Assembly: GCA_017463985.1 (NCBI GenBank)
Contig: JAFUEH010000014.1
Coordinates: 1-64,000, forward strand
DNA length: 64,000 nucleotides
DNA from: Eubacterium sp.
GTDB taxonomy: Bacteria > Bacillota > Clostridia > Oscillospirales > Acutalibacteraceae
Reading direction: 5' to 3'
How positions within the stretch are numbered: the stretch's first letter is position 1; each line of letters starts with the position of its first letter. The notes under the pieces are model-generated. The model was not told where the DNA came from. It saw nothing but the letters and a program-made list of their open reading frames with translations, and made no database searches. Made by a program: the position numbers and the translations under genes. Below are positions 43,542 through 52,090 of the stretch, piece after piece.

Positions 43542-44574
43542 GTTACGGCGCGCTGTGATCATTATGTTTTGTTTGATGGAGGCCATTCCTGCGGTAGGAT
43601 CGATTGCTTCCGTGCCTGCGCTTTCGGCACAGTGCGCTGTCGTGATGGATATGACGACCGGCAGCGTGTTGCTGAGCAAAAACCAAAATCAGTCTGCGGC
43701 GATCGCTTCTACCACAAAAATCATGACCTGTCTGTTGGCGTGTGAGAGCGGCAGGCTGAATGAGACCGTTACCGTTGACCGTGAGATGCTGACGGGACTG
43801 GAGGGTACTTCCGTGAATTTGAAGCACGGAGATACCGTCCTGCTGTCCGATTTGGTCAAGGGTGCGCTGTTGGCCTCCGGCAACGACGCGGCGAATGCGA
43901 TCGCCTTTTATCTTGCCGGCAGTAAGGAAGCCTTTGCAGCGCTGATGAACCGGCGCGCAGCAGCGCTCGGTATGAAAAATACGCGGTTTGTGACGCCCTC
44001 CGGACTCGATGAAGGCGATCATCGTTCCACCGCGCTGGATATGGCGCTCCTTGCGTGTGCAGCGCTGAAGAATGAAACACTGGCGGCTGTCGCTGCGGAA
44101 AAATCGGATACCATCACCGTCAGCGGTGCGAAAAGAACACTGCTCAATCATAATAAGCTTCTGTCGCTGGACGACGGCTTTATCGGTCTGAAAACAGGGT
44201 ATACCAAAAAGGCAGGTCGCTGCTTAGTCAGCGCTTATCGCTATGAAGGTAACACGGTGATCTGCGTTACGCTGAATGCGCCGGATGATTGGAACGATCA
44301 TCTGAAGCTCGTCAGCTGGGTTAAGGAAGCCTATCAACCGATCAGCGGCGGAGAAACACTGTCGATTCCGCTGGTTGGCGCGGCGAAGGGCACAGTATCC
44401 GTCCGTTTTGCTTATGCTGTGACTGCCTGTGCCTCGCTTGTCATAAAGGTATATTATTATCCGTTTGCTTATGCGCCGGTCACTGCAGGCGAACCGCTTG
44501 GCTTTGCTGAAATCTATTGCGAAAACGTTTTGCTGCAACGCGTCGAGCTGACGGCTACGGAAAACAGTTCATAA
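43525..44574 (+). CDS. dacF: D-alanyl-D-alanine carboxypeptidase (DacF/PBP5 family)
   Basis: S11 serine peptidase that trims pentapeptides of peptidoglycan outside the membrane. It has a signal peptide with basic start (LLRRAVIIMFCLM), then the SxxK active site STTK (about residue 64), the SGN motif (ASGND, about 117) and KTG (LKTGYTKKAG, about 218), with a beta domain and a hydrophobic/amphipathic C-terminus. The start is uncertain: TTG at 43525, GTG at 43531 and TTG at 43540 all lie in or just after a hairpin and none has a good ribosome site. The 5' end should be treated as provisional. Confidence 0.88.
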   Translation: MRVIILLRRAVIIMFCLMEAIPAVGSIASVPALSAQCAVVMDMTTGSVLLSKNQNQSAAIASTTKIMTCLLACESGRLNETVTVDREMLTGLEGTSVNLKHGDTVLLSDLVKGALLASGNDAANAIAFYLAGSKEAFAALMNRRAAALGMKNTRFVTPSGLDEGDHRSTALDMALLACAALKNETLAAVAAEKSDTITVSGAKRTLLNHNKLLSLDDGFIGLKTGYTKKAGRCLVSAYRYEGNTVICVTLNAPDDWNDHLKLVSWVKEAYQPISGGETLSIPLVGAAKGTVSVRFAYAVTACASLVIKVYYYPFAYAPVTAGEPLGFAEIYCENVLLQRVELTATENSS

Positions 44575-44607
44575 TATCAAATATTGTATTGATTAAAAGG
44601 AAAACTT

Positions 44608-45360
44608 ATGGCTAATAAAAATGAAATAAGACTGCAAAAATTTATGGCGGAGCAGGGCGTTGACTCCCGCAGAAAGTGTGAAGAGCTAATTGCCGCCGGC
44701 AAGGTGCGTGTCAACGGTCACGTGGCGCAGCTCGGTGACAAGATCAATCCTTATAAGGATTTAGTCACCGTCGGTAAAAAGAAGCTCAATATGAATATCA
44801 AAAAGCGAAAAATGGTTTATATCATGCTGCATAAGCCGCGCGGCTATCTGACCACTGTGTCCGATGAACGCGGCAGAAAGACCGTGATGGATCTGCTGCC
44901 TGATATTCAGGAACGCGTGTATCCGGTCGGCAGGTTAGATAAGGACAGTGAAGGCTTGCTGATTTTGACGAACGACGGTTCCTTTACGCACGCCATGACG
45001 CATCCGTCTCATGAATTTGCAAAGGTCTACCGTGTGACTGTGCGGCCGGCTGTTACCGATGAAGCGCTGGATAAATTGCGTCACGGTCTCGAGCTGGACG
45101 GCAGAATGACTGCGCCGTGTGAGGTAACGGTTCTGACGCAGGAGGAAAATCGCGTGGTGCTGGAGTTTATTTTACATGAGGGCAGAAACCGCCAGATCCG
45201 CCGTATGTGCGAGGCGGTCGGTTTGGAGGTTGCACGACTGAAAAGAACGGCGGTGGGCTCGCTGAAGCTCGGTATGCTCGGACAGGGAAAATACCGTGAG
45301 CTTTCAGAGCAGGAGGTGAAAAAGCTGCTGCGTTCTGCCGGTCACCGTGAAAAAGCATAA
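44608..45360 (+). CDS. rluB: rRNA pseudouridine synthase (RluB/RsuA family)
   Basis: A 250-residue enzyme isomerising uridine in rRNA. It has an N-terminal S4 RNA-binding domain (RLQKFMAEQGVDSRRKCEEL), the catalytic motif VGRLDKDSEGLLILTND (Asp at about residue 112), and the HEGRNRQIRRM signature (about 190). AAAAGGAAAA precedes the ATG. It ends the gerW-dacF-rluB group and is followed by a strong terminator. Confidence 0.94.
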   Translation: MANKNEIRLQKFMAEQGVDSRRKCEELIAAGKVRVNGHVAQLGDKINPYKDLVTVGKKKLNMNIKKRKMVYIMLHKPRGYLTTVSDERGRKTVMDLLPDIQERVYPVGRLDKDSEGLLILTNDGSFTHAMTHPSHEFAKVYRVTVRPAVTDEALDKLRHGLELDGRMTAPCEVTVLTQEENRVVLEFILHEGRNRQIRRMCEAVGLEVARLKRTAVGSLKLGMLGQGKYRELSEQEVKKLLRSAGHREKA

Positions 45361-45371
45361 GAAATAGTAAA

Positions 45372-45398
45372 GGGGAGGCGAGCCTCTCCTTTTTATTT
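45372..45398 (+). terminator. Terminator after rluB
   Basis: GGGGAGGC and GCCTCTCC pair around GA, followed by TTTTTATTTTAT. Confidence 0.85.
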
Positions 45399-45423
45399 TA
45401 TATAAATTATTATCGATTAATTA

Positions 45424-45452
45424 TTGATATTGACTGCGCATCGTGTTAAAAT
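45424..45452 (+). promoter_or_regulatory. Promoter of the transcarboxylase operon
   Basis: TTGATA (45424-45429) and TAAAAT (45447-45452) are 17 bases apart. The first gene starts about 50 bases later. Confidence 0.7.
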
Positions 45453-45503
45453 CTAAATAGCAAAGTTTAATTTGTTGCAAGAACTCTTAGCGGAGGATTC
45501 AAA

Positions 45504-46787
45504 ATGAGTATATCTTTAACTGCGACGGAAGCGTATAAGCGCTTACAGCTGTTGTTTGACGACGGTGTTTTTACAGAGCTCGACAGCTTGATGAGCACCT
45601 CAGTGATCTGCGGTTACGGCACTGTCAACGGCGTAGAAGCTTATGCTTTTTCCGAAAATATTAACGACGGCAACGGCGGAATCGATGCCGCGCATTGTAA
45701 AAAAACAGAAAAGCTTTACACGTTAGCGGCAAAAACCGGTCGACCGGTTGTCGGAATCTATGATTCTGAAGGTCTCTCACTAACAGAGCCTTATGAAGCA
45801 ATGGGCGCTTACGGCGAAGTGTTGAAGGCGGCGGCTGATCTTTCAGGTGTGGTGCCGCAGCTCGCTTTGATTGCCGGTACCTGCGTCGGTACCTCGGCGT
45901 TGATGGCCGGCTTAGCGGATGTCGTTGTCTGTACCGAGTATGCCGATTACTATATCACTGCACCATCTGCCGTTTCAGCAAAGGAAAACGCTGCTGCCGG
46001 TACGGTCGATGTGCTGGCTGACAGCATCGAAACAGCGGTGGACAGCGTGAGATCGGTTTTGAGCCTGCTGCCCGAAAATAATCTTTCACCGGTGCCTGAA
46101 ACGCTCTATGATGCGCCGGTATCTGCCGATTATGGCACAGTGGCGGCCATTGCCGACGAAGGCTCTGCCGTTTTCCTGAAAGAGGCTTATGCGCCGGAAA
46201 CGGTAACGACGTTAGCGACGGTCGGCGGCAAAACTGTCGGCTTGATCTCACTGGGCAGTCAGGCTGTTACACCGGCTGCTGCTTATAAAGCGGAGGCGCT
46301 GGTGCGCCTGTGCGACGCTTATCAGATACCGATCATCACCTTGGCCGATACGGTAGGCTATGAAAAGGGAAGGGAAACTGCGCTGCTCAGTGCCATGACG
46401 CGTTTGACCTCTGCGTATACTGCTGCCACAACGCCAAAGATCAGCCTGATCACGGCGCAGTCTGTCGGCGGTGCATACATCGCTTTTGCCGGTAAGAGCG
46501 CGAATGCTGATATAACGCTGGCGTGGAATACGGCGGTCGTTTCGCCTTTGACGACGGAGGCAGCGGTTGCTTTCCTTTTCGGTAAACGTCTTGCGGACGG
46601 AGAAAACCGTGCCGCGCTTGAGGAGGAATATAAGACTGAGCACGCGTGTGCAGAGCGAGCGGCGGAATGCGGACAGGTTGACGCGGTAATCGCACCGGAA
46701 GAGACGCGCGCGCAGTTAATCGCTGTGCTGGAGCTGCTGAGCAGTAAACGGGAAACGACGCTGCCGCGTAAGCACACAGTGAAATAA
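45504..46787 (+). CDS. Divergent acyl-CoA carboxyltransferase (12S/MmdA-like) subunit
   Basis: A 427-residue protein with two crotonase-like halves, as in the 12S transcarboxylase and MmdA/PccB subunits. The first half has RPVVGIYDSEGLSLTE (usually GINDSGGARIQEG) and SGVVPQLALIAGTC. The second half has IPIITLADTVGYEKG (usually DVPGF-P-G) and QSVGGAYIAFAGKS, followed by WNTAVVSPLTTEAAVAFLF. It is about 80-90 residues shorter than classical subunits and the CoA-site glycines of the first half are partly lost. It would carry the carboxyl group between biotin and an acyl-CoA such as propionyl-CoA. It is followed by biotin carrier and 5S-type genes. AGCGGAGG precedes the ATG. Confidence 0.82.
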   Translation: MSISLTATEAYKRLQLLFDDGVFTELDSLMSTSVICGYGTVNGVEAYAFSENINDGNGGIDAAHCKKTEKLYTLAAKTGRPVVGIYDSEGLSLTEPYEAMGAYGEVLKAAADLSGVVPQLALIAGTCVGTSALMAGLADVVVCTEYADYYITAPSAVSAKENAAAGTVDVLADSIETAVDSVRSVLSLLPENNLSPVPETLYDAPVSADYGTVAAIADEGSAVFLKEAYAPETVTTLATVGGKTVGLISLGSQAVTPAAAYKAEALVRLCDAYQIPIITLADTVGYEKGRETALLSAMTRLTSAYTAATTPKISLITAQSVGGAYIAFAGKSANADITLAWNTAVVSPLTTEAAVAFLFGKRLADGENRAALEEEYKTEHACAERAAECGQVDAVIAPEETRAQLIAVLELLSSKRETTLPRKHTVK

Positions 46788-46800
46788 CGGAGGACATACC

Positions 46801-47160
46801 ATGAAGCAATATACGATTACAGTAAACGGTGTGGCGTATGACGTCACCGTAGAAGAAAATAACAACAATTCCGGCGCAGCACAGCCTGCTGCTGCCGCAC
46901 CGGTTGCAGCGCCGCCTGTCGCCAAAGCACCTGCTGCGGCAGCCGGCGGCGTGAAGGTAGAAGCGCCGATGCCCGGTAATGTGCTTGACATCAAGACGAC
47001 GGTAGGCGCAAAGGTGACCTCCGGTCAAACGCTGCTGATTTTAGAAGCGATGAAAATGGAGAACGAGATTGTCGCTCCTGCCGACGGTACCGTGGCTACG
47101 GTTAATGTCAATAAGGGCGATACCGTTGACGCCGGTCAGGTAATGATAACGCTGAACTGA
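46801..47160 (+). CDS. Biotin carboxyl carrier protein
   Basis: A 119-residue carrier. It has a short N-terminal association segment (KQYTITVNGVAYDVTVEE), an Ala/Pro linker (about 25-50), and a biotinyl domain with the acceptor lysine in LEAMKMENEIVAP (about residue 86). It is like the 1.3S subunit of transcarboxylase and the carriers of decarboxylase pumps. It shuttles the carboxyl group between the proteins encoded on either side. Confidence 0.95.
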   Translation: MKQYTITVNGVAYDVTVEENNNNSGAAQPAAAAPVAAPPVAKAPAAAAGGVKVEAPMPGNVLDIKTTVGAKVTSGQTLLILEAMKMENEIVAPADGTVATVNVNKGDTVDAGQVMITLN

Positions 47161-47170
47161 GAGGTGGAAG

Positions 47171-48568
47171 ATGGCAAGGGTTAAGATCACCGAAACGGTT
47201 TTGCGGGACGCGCATCAGTCGCTGATCGCTACGAGAATGAAAACAGAGGAATTTGCTGACATCCTGACGCAGCTTGACGCGATCGGCTTCCATTCGCTGG
47301 AATGTTGGGGCGGCGCCACCTTCGACGCGTGCCTTCGCTTTTTGGATGAAGACCCGTGGGAGCGTCTGCGCACGATCCGTAAGGCCTGTCCGAATACGAA
47401 GCTGCAAATGCTGTTCAGAGGTCAGAATATGCTCGGCTACCGTCATTACAGTGACGAGGTCGTGGATTATTTTGTGAAAAAGAGCATCGATAACGGTATT
47501 GATATTCTGCGTATTTTTGATGCGCTCAACGACGTGCGTAATTTACAGACAGCGATCATTGCCGCCAATAAGTACGGCGGTCATGTTCAGGCGGCTATTT
47601 CTTACACCACCGGTCCGGTATTTGATAACGACTATTACTGCCGCTATGCGAAGGAGCTGGAGGAGGCCGGGGCTGCGTCGATCTGTATTAAGGATATGGC
47701 GGGATTGCTGACGCCGTACGGCACCTACGATCTTGTGAAGGCCCTGAAGGAAACGGTGAGCGTTCCGATCCAGCTGCATTCCCACTACACCTCCGGCTTG
47801 GCCTCGATGGTACAGCTGAAGGGCGTTGAGGCAGGCGTTGATATCATCGATACCGCCATGTCTCCGCTCGCGCTCGGCACTTCGCATCCGGCGACGGAAT
47901 CCATGGTTGCCGCTTTGCAAGGCACGGAATACGATACCGGTCTCGATCTGAAAGCGCTGACGGAGATCCGTGATTTCTTCGACAAGCTGCGCCAAAAATA
48001 TTTGGCCGAAGGTTTGCTTGACCCGAAAATGCTTGGCGTTGACGCGAACACGCTGTTGTATCAGGTGCCCGGCGGTATGCTTTCTAACCTGAATTCACAG
48101 CTCAAACAGGCGCATAAGGAGGAGCTGCTCCCCGAGGTACTGGCAGAGGTACCGCGCGTCCGTAAGGATGCCGGTTATCCGCCGCTGGTAACGCCGTCAT
48201 CGCAGATCGTCGGCACACAGGCCGTGTTTAATATTATTACCGGTGAGCGCTATAAAACGGTGACGAAGGAATTTAAGGATCTGGTGGCCGGCAAGTACGG
48301 CAAAACGCCTTGCCCGATCGATCCTGCTTTCCAAAAACAGATTGTTGGCGATGAACCGGTGATTACTTGCCGTCCTGCCGATATGCTGACTGATACGCTG
48401 GAACAGTTCCGTAGCGAGATCTTAGAATTTTGCGAGTCGGATGAGGACGTGCTGTCGTATGCCCAATTCGGCCAGGTGGCCGTTCATTTCTTTGAAAAAC
48501 GCCGTGATAAGCAATACGGACTGGACAGTAAGCACGGCGACATTAAAAACAGAATTCACCCTGTCTGA
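47171..48568 (+). CDS. Oxaloacetate/pyruvate carboxyltransferase (5S/OadA-type) subunit
   Basis: A 465-residue HMGL-like TIM-barrel carboxyltransferase without a fused biotin domain. The motifs are ITETVLRDAHQSLIATRM (catalytic and metal Asp at the start), HSLECWGGATFDACLRFL, IKDMAGLL (carbamylated lysine region), and the metal histidines in LHSHYTSGLA (about 200). The conserved C-terminal domain (about 320-465) is present. It interconverts oxaloacetate and pyruvate with carboxybiotin. Since no membrane Oad beta subunit lies here, the operon looks like a soluble transcarboxylase rather than a sodium pump. Confidence 0.92.
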   Translation: MARVKITETVLRDAHQSLIATRMKTEEFADILTQLDAIGFHSLECWGGATFDACLRFLDEDPWERLRTIRKACPNTKLQMLFRGQNMLGYRHYSDEVVDYFVKKSIDNGIDILRIFDALNDVRNLQTAIIAANKYGGHVQAAISYTTGPVFDNDYYCRYAKELEEAGAASICIKDMAGLLTPYGTYDLVKALKETVSVPIQLHSHYTSGLASMVQLKGVEAGVDIIDTAMSPLALGTSHPATESMVAALQGTEYDTGLDLKALTEIRDFFDKLRQKYLAEGLLDPKMLGVDANTLLYQVPGGMLSNLNSQLKQAHKEELLPEVLAEVPRVRKDAGYPPLVTPSSQIVGTQAVFNIITGERYKTVTKEFKDLVAGKYGKTPCPIDPAFQKQIVGDEPVITCRPADMLTDTLEQFRSEILEFCESDEDVLSYAQFGQVAVHFFEKRRDKQYGLDSKHGDIKNRIHPV

Positions 48569-48588
48569 TAAATAAGGATGTGCTTTCT

Positions 48589-50087
48589 ATGAAAAAGACG
48601 TTTTCTGTTATCCTCAGCCTTTTGGTGTTAGCTGCGGCGTTTCTGCCGTCGCTTTATGCACTGGCGATCGTTCCCGGTGAAACGGAGGAAATTCCGCTCC
48701 TGCAAGAGGGAGATTTTGATCTGCCTACCGCCTCGGAATCACACTATGCATCGCTTGCCAATACAACGCAGACCGCGGTAGAGCAGGCGATCTATGAGGG
48801 AATGTTGAAGGCGGAAAGTCAAATATATATCGGCTCCTACGGTATTCCGACTGATGACGCCGGTGCGCTGCTGGCGAAGGTCGTGAATAATAATCCGGAT
48901 CTGTTCTTTGTCTCCAGTTCCTATTCGTATAACTACTATCCGTCTACCGGCAAGGTTGCTTATCTGTTTCCGTTTTATGCTATGACAGCCGATGAGATCG
49001 AGGCGGCGCAGGCAGTATTCAATCAGGGTGTTGCAGACGCGCTATCGTGTGTTGACAGCTCGATGAGCGACGTGCAGAAGGCGCTGACGCTGCATGATTA
49101 TATCTGCGATCTTGGGATTATCCGGTTTTGACCGGTACGGACGACAACGGTGCGACCGTCAGCCTTGATCAGGATATTTACCATTCTGCTTACGGCTTCT
49201 TTTATGACCGTCAGGTCGTTTGCGCCGGCTTTACGCTGGCGTACAGCTACCTGATGAATATGGTCGGCGTCGAGTGTACCTACGTCGGTTCCAGTACGAT
49301 GGGACATGCTTGGAATAAAGCAAAAATCGACGGTCACTGGTATAATATTGACCTAACGTTTGATAACTTCGACTATGACGGGTCGGGGTATAATACCTAC
49401 GGTTCGATGAAGCATCGCCACTTTTTGAAAAGTGATGCATATTTTGGAACGGAAGCCGGCAGCTTCCATTATAACGGTACGACTTACGACGACTGTACAG
49501 CCGATGATACGGCATTTGACGAAGCGTTTTGGGACGATGTGCAGTCCCGAATCTATACCGTGAACGGCGATTATTATTATCTTGATCCGTATTATAACGG
49601 CCGTTACAGTACCGTGACGCTGACGCGCCGCAGTGCCGACGGAACAGAGGAAGCGCTGTGCGACAGCTTCAGCGCCACACGCCTCGGTTTTTATGCATCC
49701 TCTACGGAAATTACCGACTCCGGCAGAACCATCCATAAAACGCTGTTTGACGAGGTGCTGGCGAAGCTGAGCTATCTTGACAACCGCTTCTATCTTTGCG
49801 CCGGTAATGCGATTTATTCCGTCACCCTTGACGGCAGACGGTTCTATATCTGTCCGCTGGACGCCAACGCGTGCGGCCTCGGCGTGAACGGGGAACACAA
49901 TCTTTTTTACCAGCTTTATACCGGCACCAAGACGGAAAACAGCCATATCGATGCGCTGGACAAGGTTGAATATTTCCGACAGCATATATCAACTGACGAA
50001 AGCGACAGCGATTACAATAACTATCCCGATATTAATTTGGACGGCTATGTGAATGCAAAAGACTATACATATATCATTCAAGCGTAA
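48589..50087 (+). pseudogene. Secreted transglutaminase-like protein with C-terminal dockerin half, frameshifted
   Basis: Two adjoining frames make one gene. The first (48589-49131) has a signal peptide (KKTFSVILSLLVLAAAFLP) and the lead-in to a transglutaminase-like domain (LTLHDYICDL). The second (from about 49113 on, in the -1 frame) continues with the catalytic VVCAGF, GHAWNKAKI and NIDLTFD (Cys-His-Asp). The shift lies near 49111-49119; re-reading one base joins them as HDYICDL-WDYPVLTG. No slippery heptamer is visible. The end carries one calcium loop (DINLDGYVNAKD), i.e. half a dockerin. Joined length would be about 499 residues. It may be a true pseudogene or an assembly error. The ATG at 48589 follows AAGGA by 10 bases. 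Confidence 0.75.
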
Positions 50088-50093
50088 AAACTG

Positions 50094-50122
50094 TTGACTG
50101 TTACCGTTGACAATGCTATAAT
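50094..50122 (+). promoter_or_regulatory. Promoter of the SDR gene
   Basis: TTGACT (50094-50099) and a consensus TATAAT (50117-50122) are 17 bases apart. Confidence 0.85.
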
Positions 50123-50136
50123 AAATGTGAAATAAA

Positions 50137-50152
50137 GTGAGCGACCGCTCAC
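50137..50152 (+). promoter_or_regulatory. Palindromic operator (TetR-like)
   Basis: GTGAGCG and CGCTCAC are perfect 7-bp arms around AC, placed about 10 bases after the expected transcription start. TGAGCGaccGCTCA-type sites are typical of TetR-family repressors. No such regulator is in the window. Confidence 0.6.
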
Positions 50153-50169
50153 GGTTTGGAGGTAAGTTT

Positions 50170-51189
50170 ATGAATGTTCTGATTTTCGGTGGTACCGGCC
50201 TGTTAGGTTCTGCTGCGGCGCAGATTTTTATTGACAGAGGTCATTCCGTTAAAACGATTGCGCTTCCGCCGCTTCCGGAGGGCGCTCCGATCCCGGAGGA
50301 AATGGAAATTTCTTTCGGTAACTTCCTGGAGCTGACGGACGAGGAGCTGGAGGCTGCCATGACCGGCGTAGACGCCTTTGTTTATGCTGCCGGCGTGGAT
50401 GAGCGTGTGGAATTTCCGGCACCGGTTTATGAGGCTTATAAGAAGTACAATATCGATCCGGTCGACAGATGCCTTGCGATGGCAAAGAAATGCGGCGTCA
50501 AGCGCTGTGTGGTGCTCGGCTCTTATTTTGCTTGGCTTGCTAAGGAACGTCCGGATATGAAGCTGTGCGAAAAGCATCCTTATATCCGTTCCAGGATCGA
50601 CCAGGAGGAGGTTGCTTTTAAGTATGCTGACGACGATATGGGCGTAGCCGTCCTGGAGCTGCCTTATATCTTTGGTACCCAGCCGGGCAGAAAGCCTGTT
50701 TGGGTCATTCTGATCGAACAGCTGCAGCGTTTTGAAAAAATGCCTGCTACTTTCTATCCCGCCGGCGGTACAGCCATGCTGACGGTGCGCCAGGTCGGTG
50801 AAGCGATCGTTGGTGCTGCGGAGCAGGTGAAGGGCGCCAGAGCTTACGGTATCTCTTGCTATAACCTTACTTGGAGAGAATTCCTGAAGATCGTTTACAG
50901 AGCGATGGACGGTATTCCGGACAGAAAGATCGTCGATATCCCGAAGTGGTCCTTTAAGGCCTTTGGTCTGCTGCTGCGTAAGGATTATAAGGAAAGAGGC
51001 ATTGAAAGCGGCATCGATCCGGTAGGTCTTGCGGATATTATGGGCATGAATTTGTTCATTCCGACGGACGATACCAAGGAGCTTGGCTGTACGCCTGACG
51101 ATATCGAAGCGTCTATCTTTGATTCCATCGCGCTGTCTAAGGCTTCCTTTGAGGGTAAGCAACAGCTGCTGGATATGAAGGGCGAATAA
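50170..51189 (+). CDS. NAD(P)-dependent epimerase/reductase (extended SDR)
   Basis: A 339-residue extended short-chain dehydrogenase fold protein: Rossmann motif VLIFGGTGLLGSAAAQIF, FVYAAGVDE, and a VVLGSYFAWLAKERP stretch where the catalytic Ser/Tyr would lie. The usual YxxxK is not evident (HPYIRSRIDQEE instead), so activity may be altered. It starts at the ATG at 50170 behind GGAGG. It is controlled by its own promoter with a palindromic operator, which suggests induction by a small molecule. Substrate unknown. Confidence 0.8.
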   Translation: MNVLIFGGTGLLGSAAAQIFIDRGHSVKTIALPPLPEGAPIPEEMEISFGNFLELTDEELEAAMTGVDAFVYAAGVDERVEFPAPVYEAYKKYNIDPVDRCLAMAKKCGVKRCVVLGSYFAWLAKERPDMKLCEKHPYIRSRIDQEEVAFKYADDDMGVAVLELPYIFGTQPGRKPVWVILIEQLQRFEKMPATFYPAGGTAMLTVRQVGEAIVGAAEQVKGARAYGISCYNLTWREFLKIVYRAMDGIPDRKIVDIPKWSFKAFGLLLRKDYKERGIESGIDPVGLADIMGMNLFIPTDDTKELGCTPDDIEASIFDSIALSKASFEGKQQLLDMKGE

Positions 51190-51223
51190 ATCGGTTTTTA
51201 TTATAAGATGATAAGTATAAAGA

Positions 51224-51252
51224 AAAGAGCAAGCATAAGGCTTGCTCTTTTT
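51224..51252. terminator. Bidirectional terminator
   Basis: AAAGAGCAAGC and GCTTGCTCTTT form an 11-bp stem around ATAAG. T-runs follow on both strands, so it can end the SDR gene and the minus-strand structured RNA. Confidence 0.88.
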
Positions 51253-51257
51253 CATAA

Positions 51258-51452
51258 ATCCGCACATCCGCCGACACTGAAGATAACCTGCCGTTATACG
51301 CAGGTGGGCTTCATCCCGTAAGCTTTGTGCTCCCAGCGTCCTGCACCGTCAAGGCGGAACAGGGAGGTCTGCATACCCACAGACGGAGCATGAATCCCGT
51401 TTCATTTATTGTTCGGGTTATTAAAGCGTCGGTTACCGTGATGCGCAGACAT
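51258..51452 (-). ncRNA. ssrS: 6S RNA-like structured RNA
   Basis: On the minus strand the ends pair as CTGCGCATC (51448-51440) with GATGTGCGG (51268-51260), with CCGAC/GTCGG just inside. A long distal hairpin is visible (CTCCC...GGGAG with GTTCCGCC/GGTGCAGGAC inside), and single-stranded stretches lie between. A closing stem, large internal bubble and distal arm of about 195 bases fit 6S RNA, which binds housekeeping RNA polymerase in stationary phase. The stretch has no open frame and ends in a terminator. The exact ends are approximate. The family was judged by eye and memory of related genomes, not by a covariance search. Confidence 0.62.
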
Positions 51453-51474
51453 TAATCTACTTTGTTCTTATTGT

Positions 51475-51792
51475 TTACTGCTCCGGCTCAAAATATTCAA
51501 CGTCGTATTTTTCTTCTACCATCGCCATTAATATATCAGAAACCTGTTCGTATTCCACGTCGTCCGCGATTTCTTCCAGGTACTCGTTGCCGTCCGCGTC
51601 CTCAACGACCTTCAGGATGATGACCTCAAAATCACCTTCAACGATTTCCTCAGCGTCGTCGCGGTATTCCGTAATGGCGACATAAACGGCGTCCTCCGTT
51701 TCGTAACGCTCCAGCAGTTCAAATTCTATTTCCCGTCCGTCATCGTCAGTAACGGAAATAATATCCGGCATATAAAGCTCGTCGTTATCCAT
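51475..51792 (-). CDS. DUF1292 (YrzB-like) acidic protein
   Basis: A 105-residue, very acidic protein: DIISVTDDDGREIEFELLER starts the DUF1292 domain, and YVAITEYRDDAEE follows. In Firmicutes such proteins (YrzB) usually lie in the yrrL-yrzB cluster; the function is unknown. The ATG at 51792 is 7 bases from AAGGAG; further upstream in-frame codons overlap the promoter. The 6S-like RNA lies just downstream on the same strand. Confidence 0.85.
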   Translation of the reverse strand: MDNDELYMPDIISVTDDDGREIEFELLERYETEDAVYVAITEYRDDAEEIVEGDFEVIILKVVEDADGNEYLEEIADDVEYEQVSDILMAMVEEKYDVEYFEPEQ

Positions 51793-51837
51793 ATTCCTTC
51801 TCCTTGTAAGCTTATTGCGATAGCGCTCAACACTTCT

Positions 51838-51866
51838 ATTATAGACTCCTTTCTCTATGAAGTCAA
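51838..51866 (-). promoter_or_regulatory. Promoter of the DUF1292 gene
   Basis: On the minus strand TTGACT (51861-51866) and TATAAT (51838-51843) are 17 bases apart. It is back to back with the promoter of the large structured RNA. Confidence 0.85.
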
Positions 51867-51934
51867 TAATATTCTTAAGAATTAGACACTTGTGCATTAT
51901 GATGAAAATATTTTAAAAAAGTGGAAAAAAGTTG

Positions 51935-51963
51935 TTGACAAATTACAAAAAGTATGCTATTAT
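51935..51963 (+). promoter_or_regulatory. Promoter of the large structured RNA
   Basis: A consensus TTGACA (51935-51940) and TATTAT (51958-51963) are 17 bases apart. This is one of the strongest promoters in the window, yet no normal gene follows. Confidence 0.88.
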
Positions 51964-52042
51964 CTAGTTGAACTTAGAGGTAAGCTCAAATAGAAAGAAT
52001 AGAAAGAGCTGCAGTTCAAATAAACAAAGGAGGGCTAATCCA

Positions 52043-52090
52043 ATGGGCAGTGAACCAAAGAATTTAGCCACCTGTACAGTATCTCAATAA
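52043..52090 (+). CDS. Mini-ORF 1 in the structured RNA (15 aa)
   Basis: AGGAGGG ends 8 bases before an ATG that opens MGSEPKNLATCTVSQ. The initiation signal is excellent but the product is tiny. Two further boxes give MDS (ATG at 52362) and MDNC (ATG at 52460), each with a well-spaced Shine-Dalgarno. Translation is unproven. Confidence 0.35.
   Translation: MGSEPKNLATCTVSQ

Noticed and set aside
45504-48568. Sodium-pumping oxaloacetate or methylmalonyl-CoA decarboxylase
   Set aside because: The multi-spanning beta subunit and the small membrane gamma subunit are missing from the operon; only soluble parts are present.
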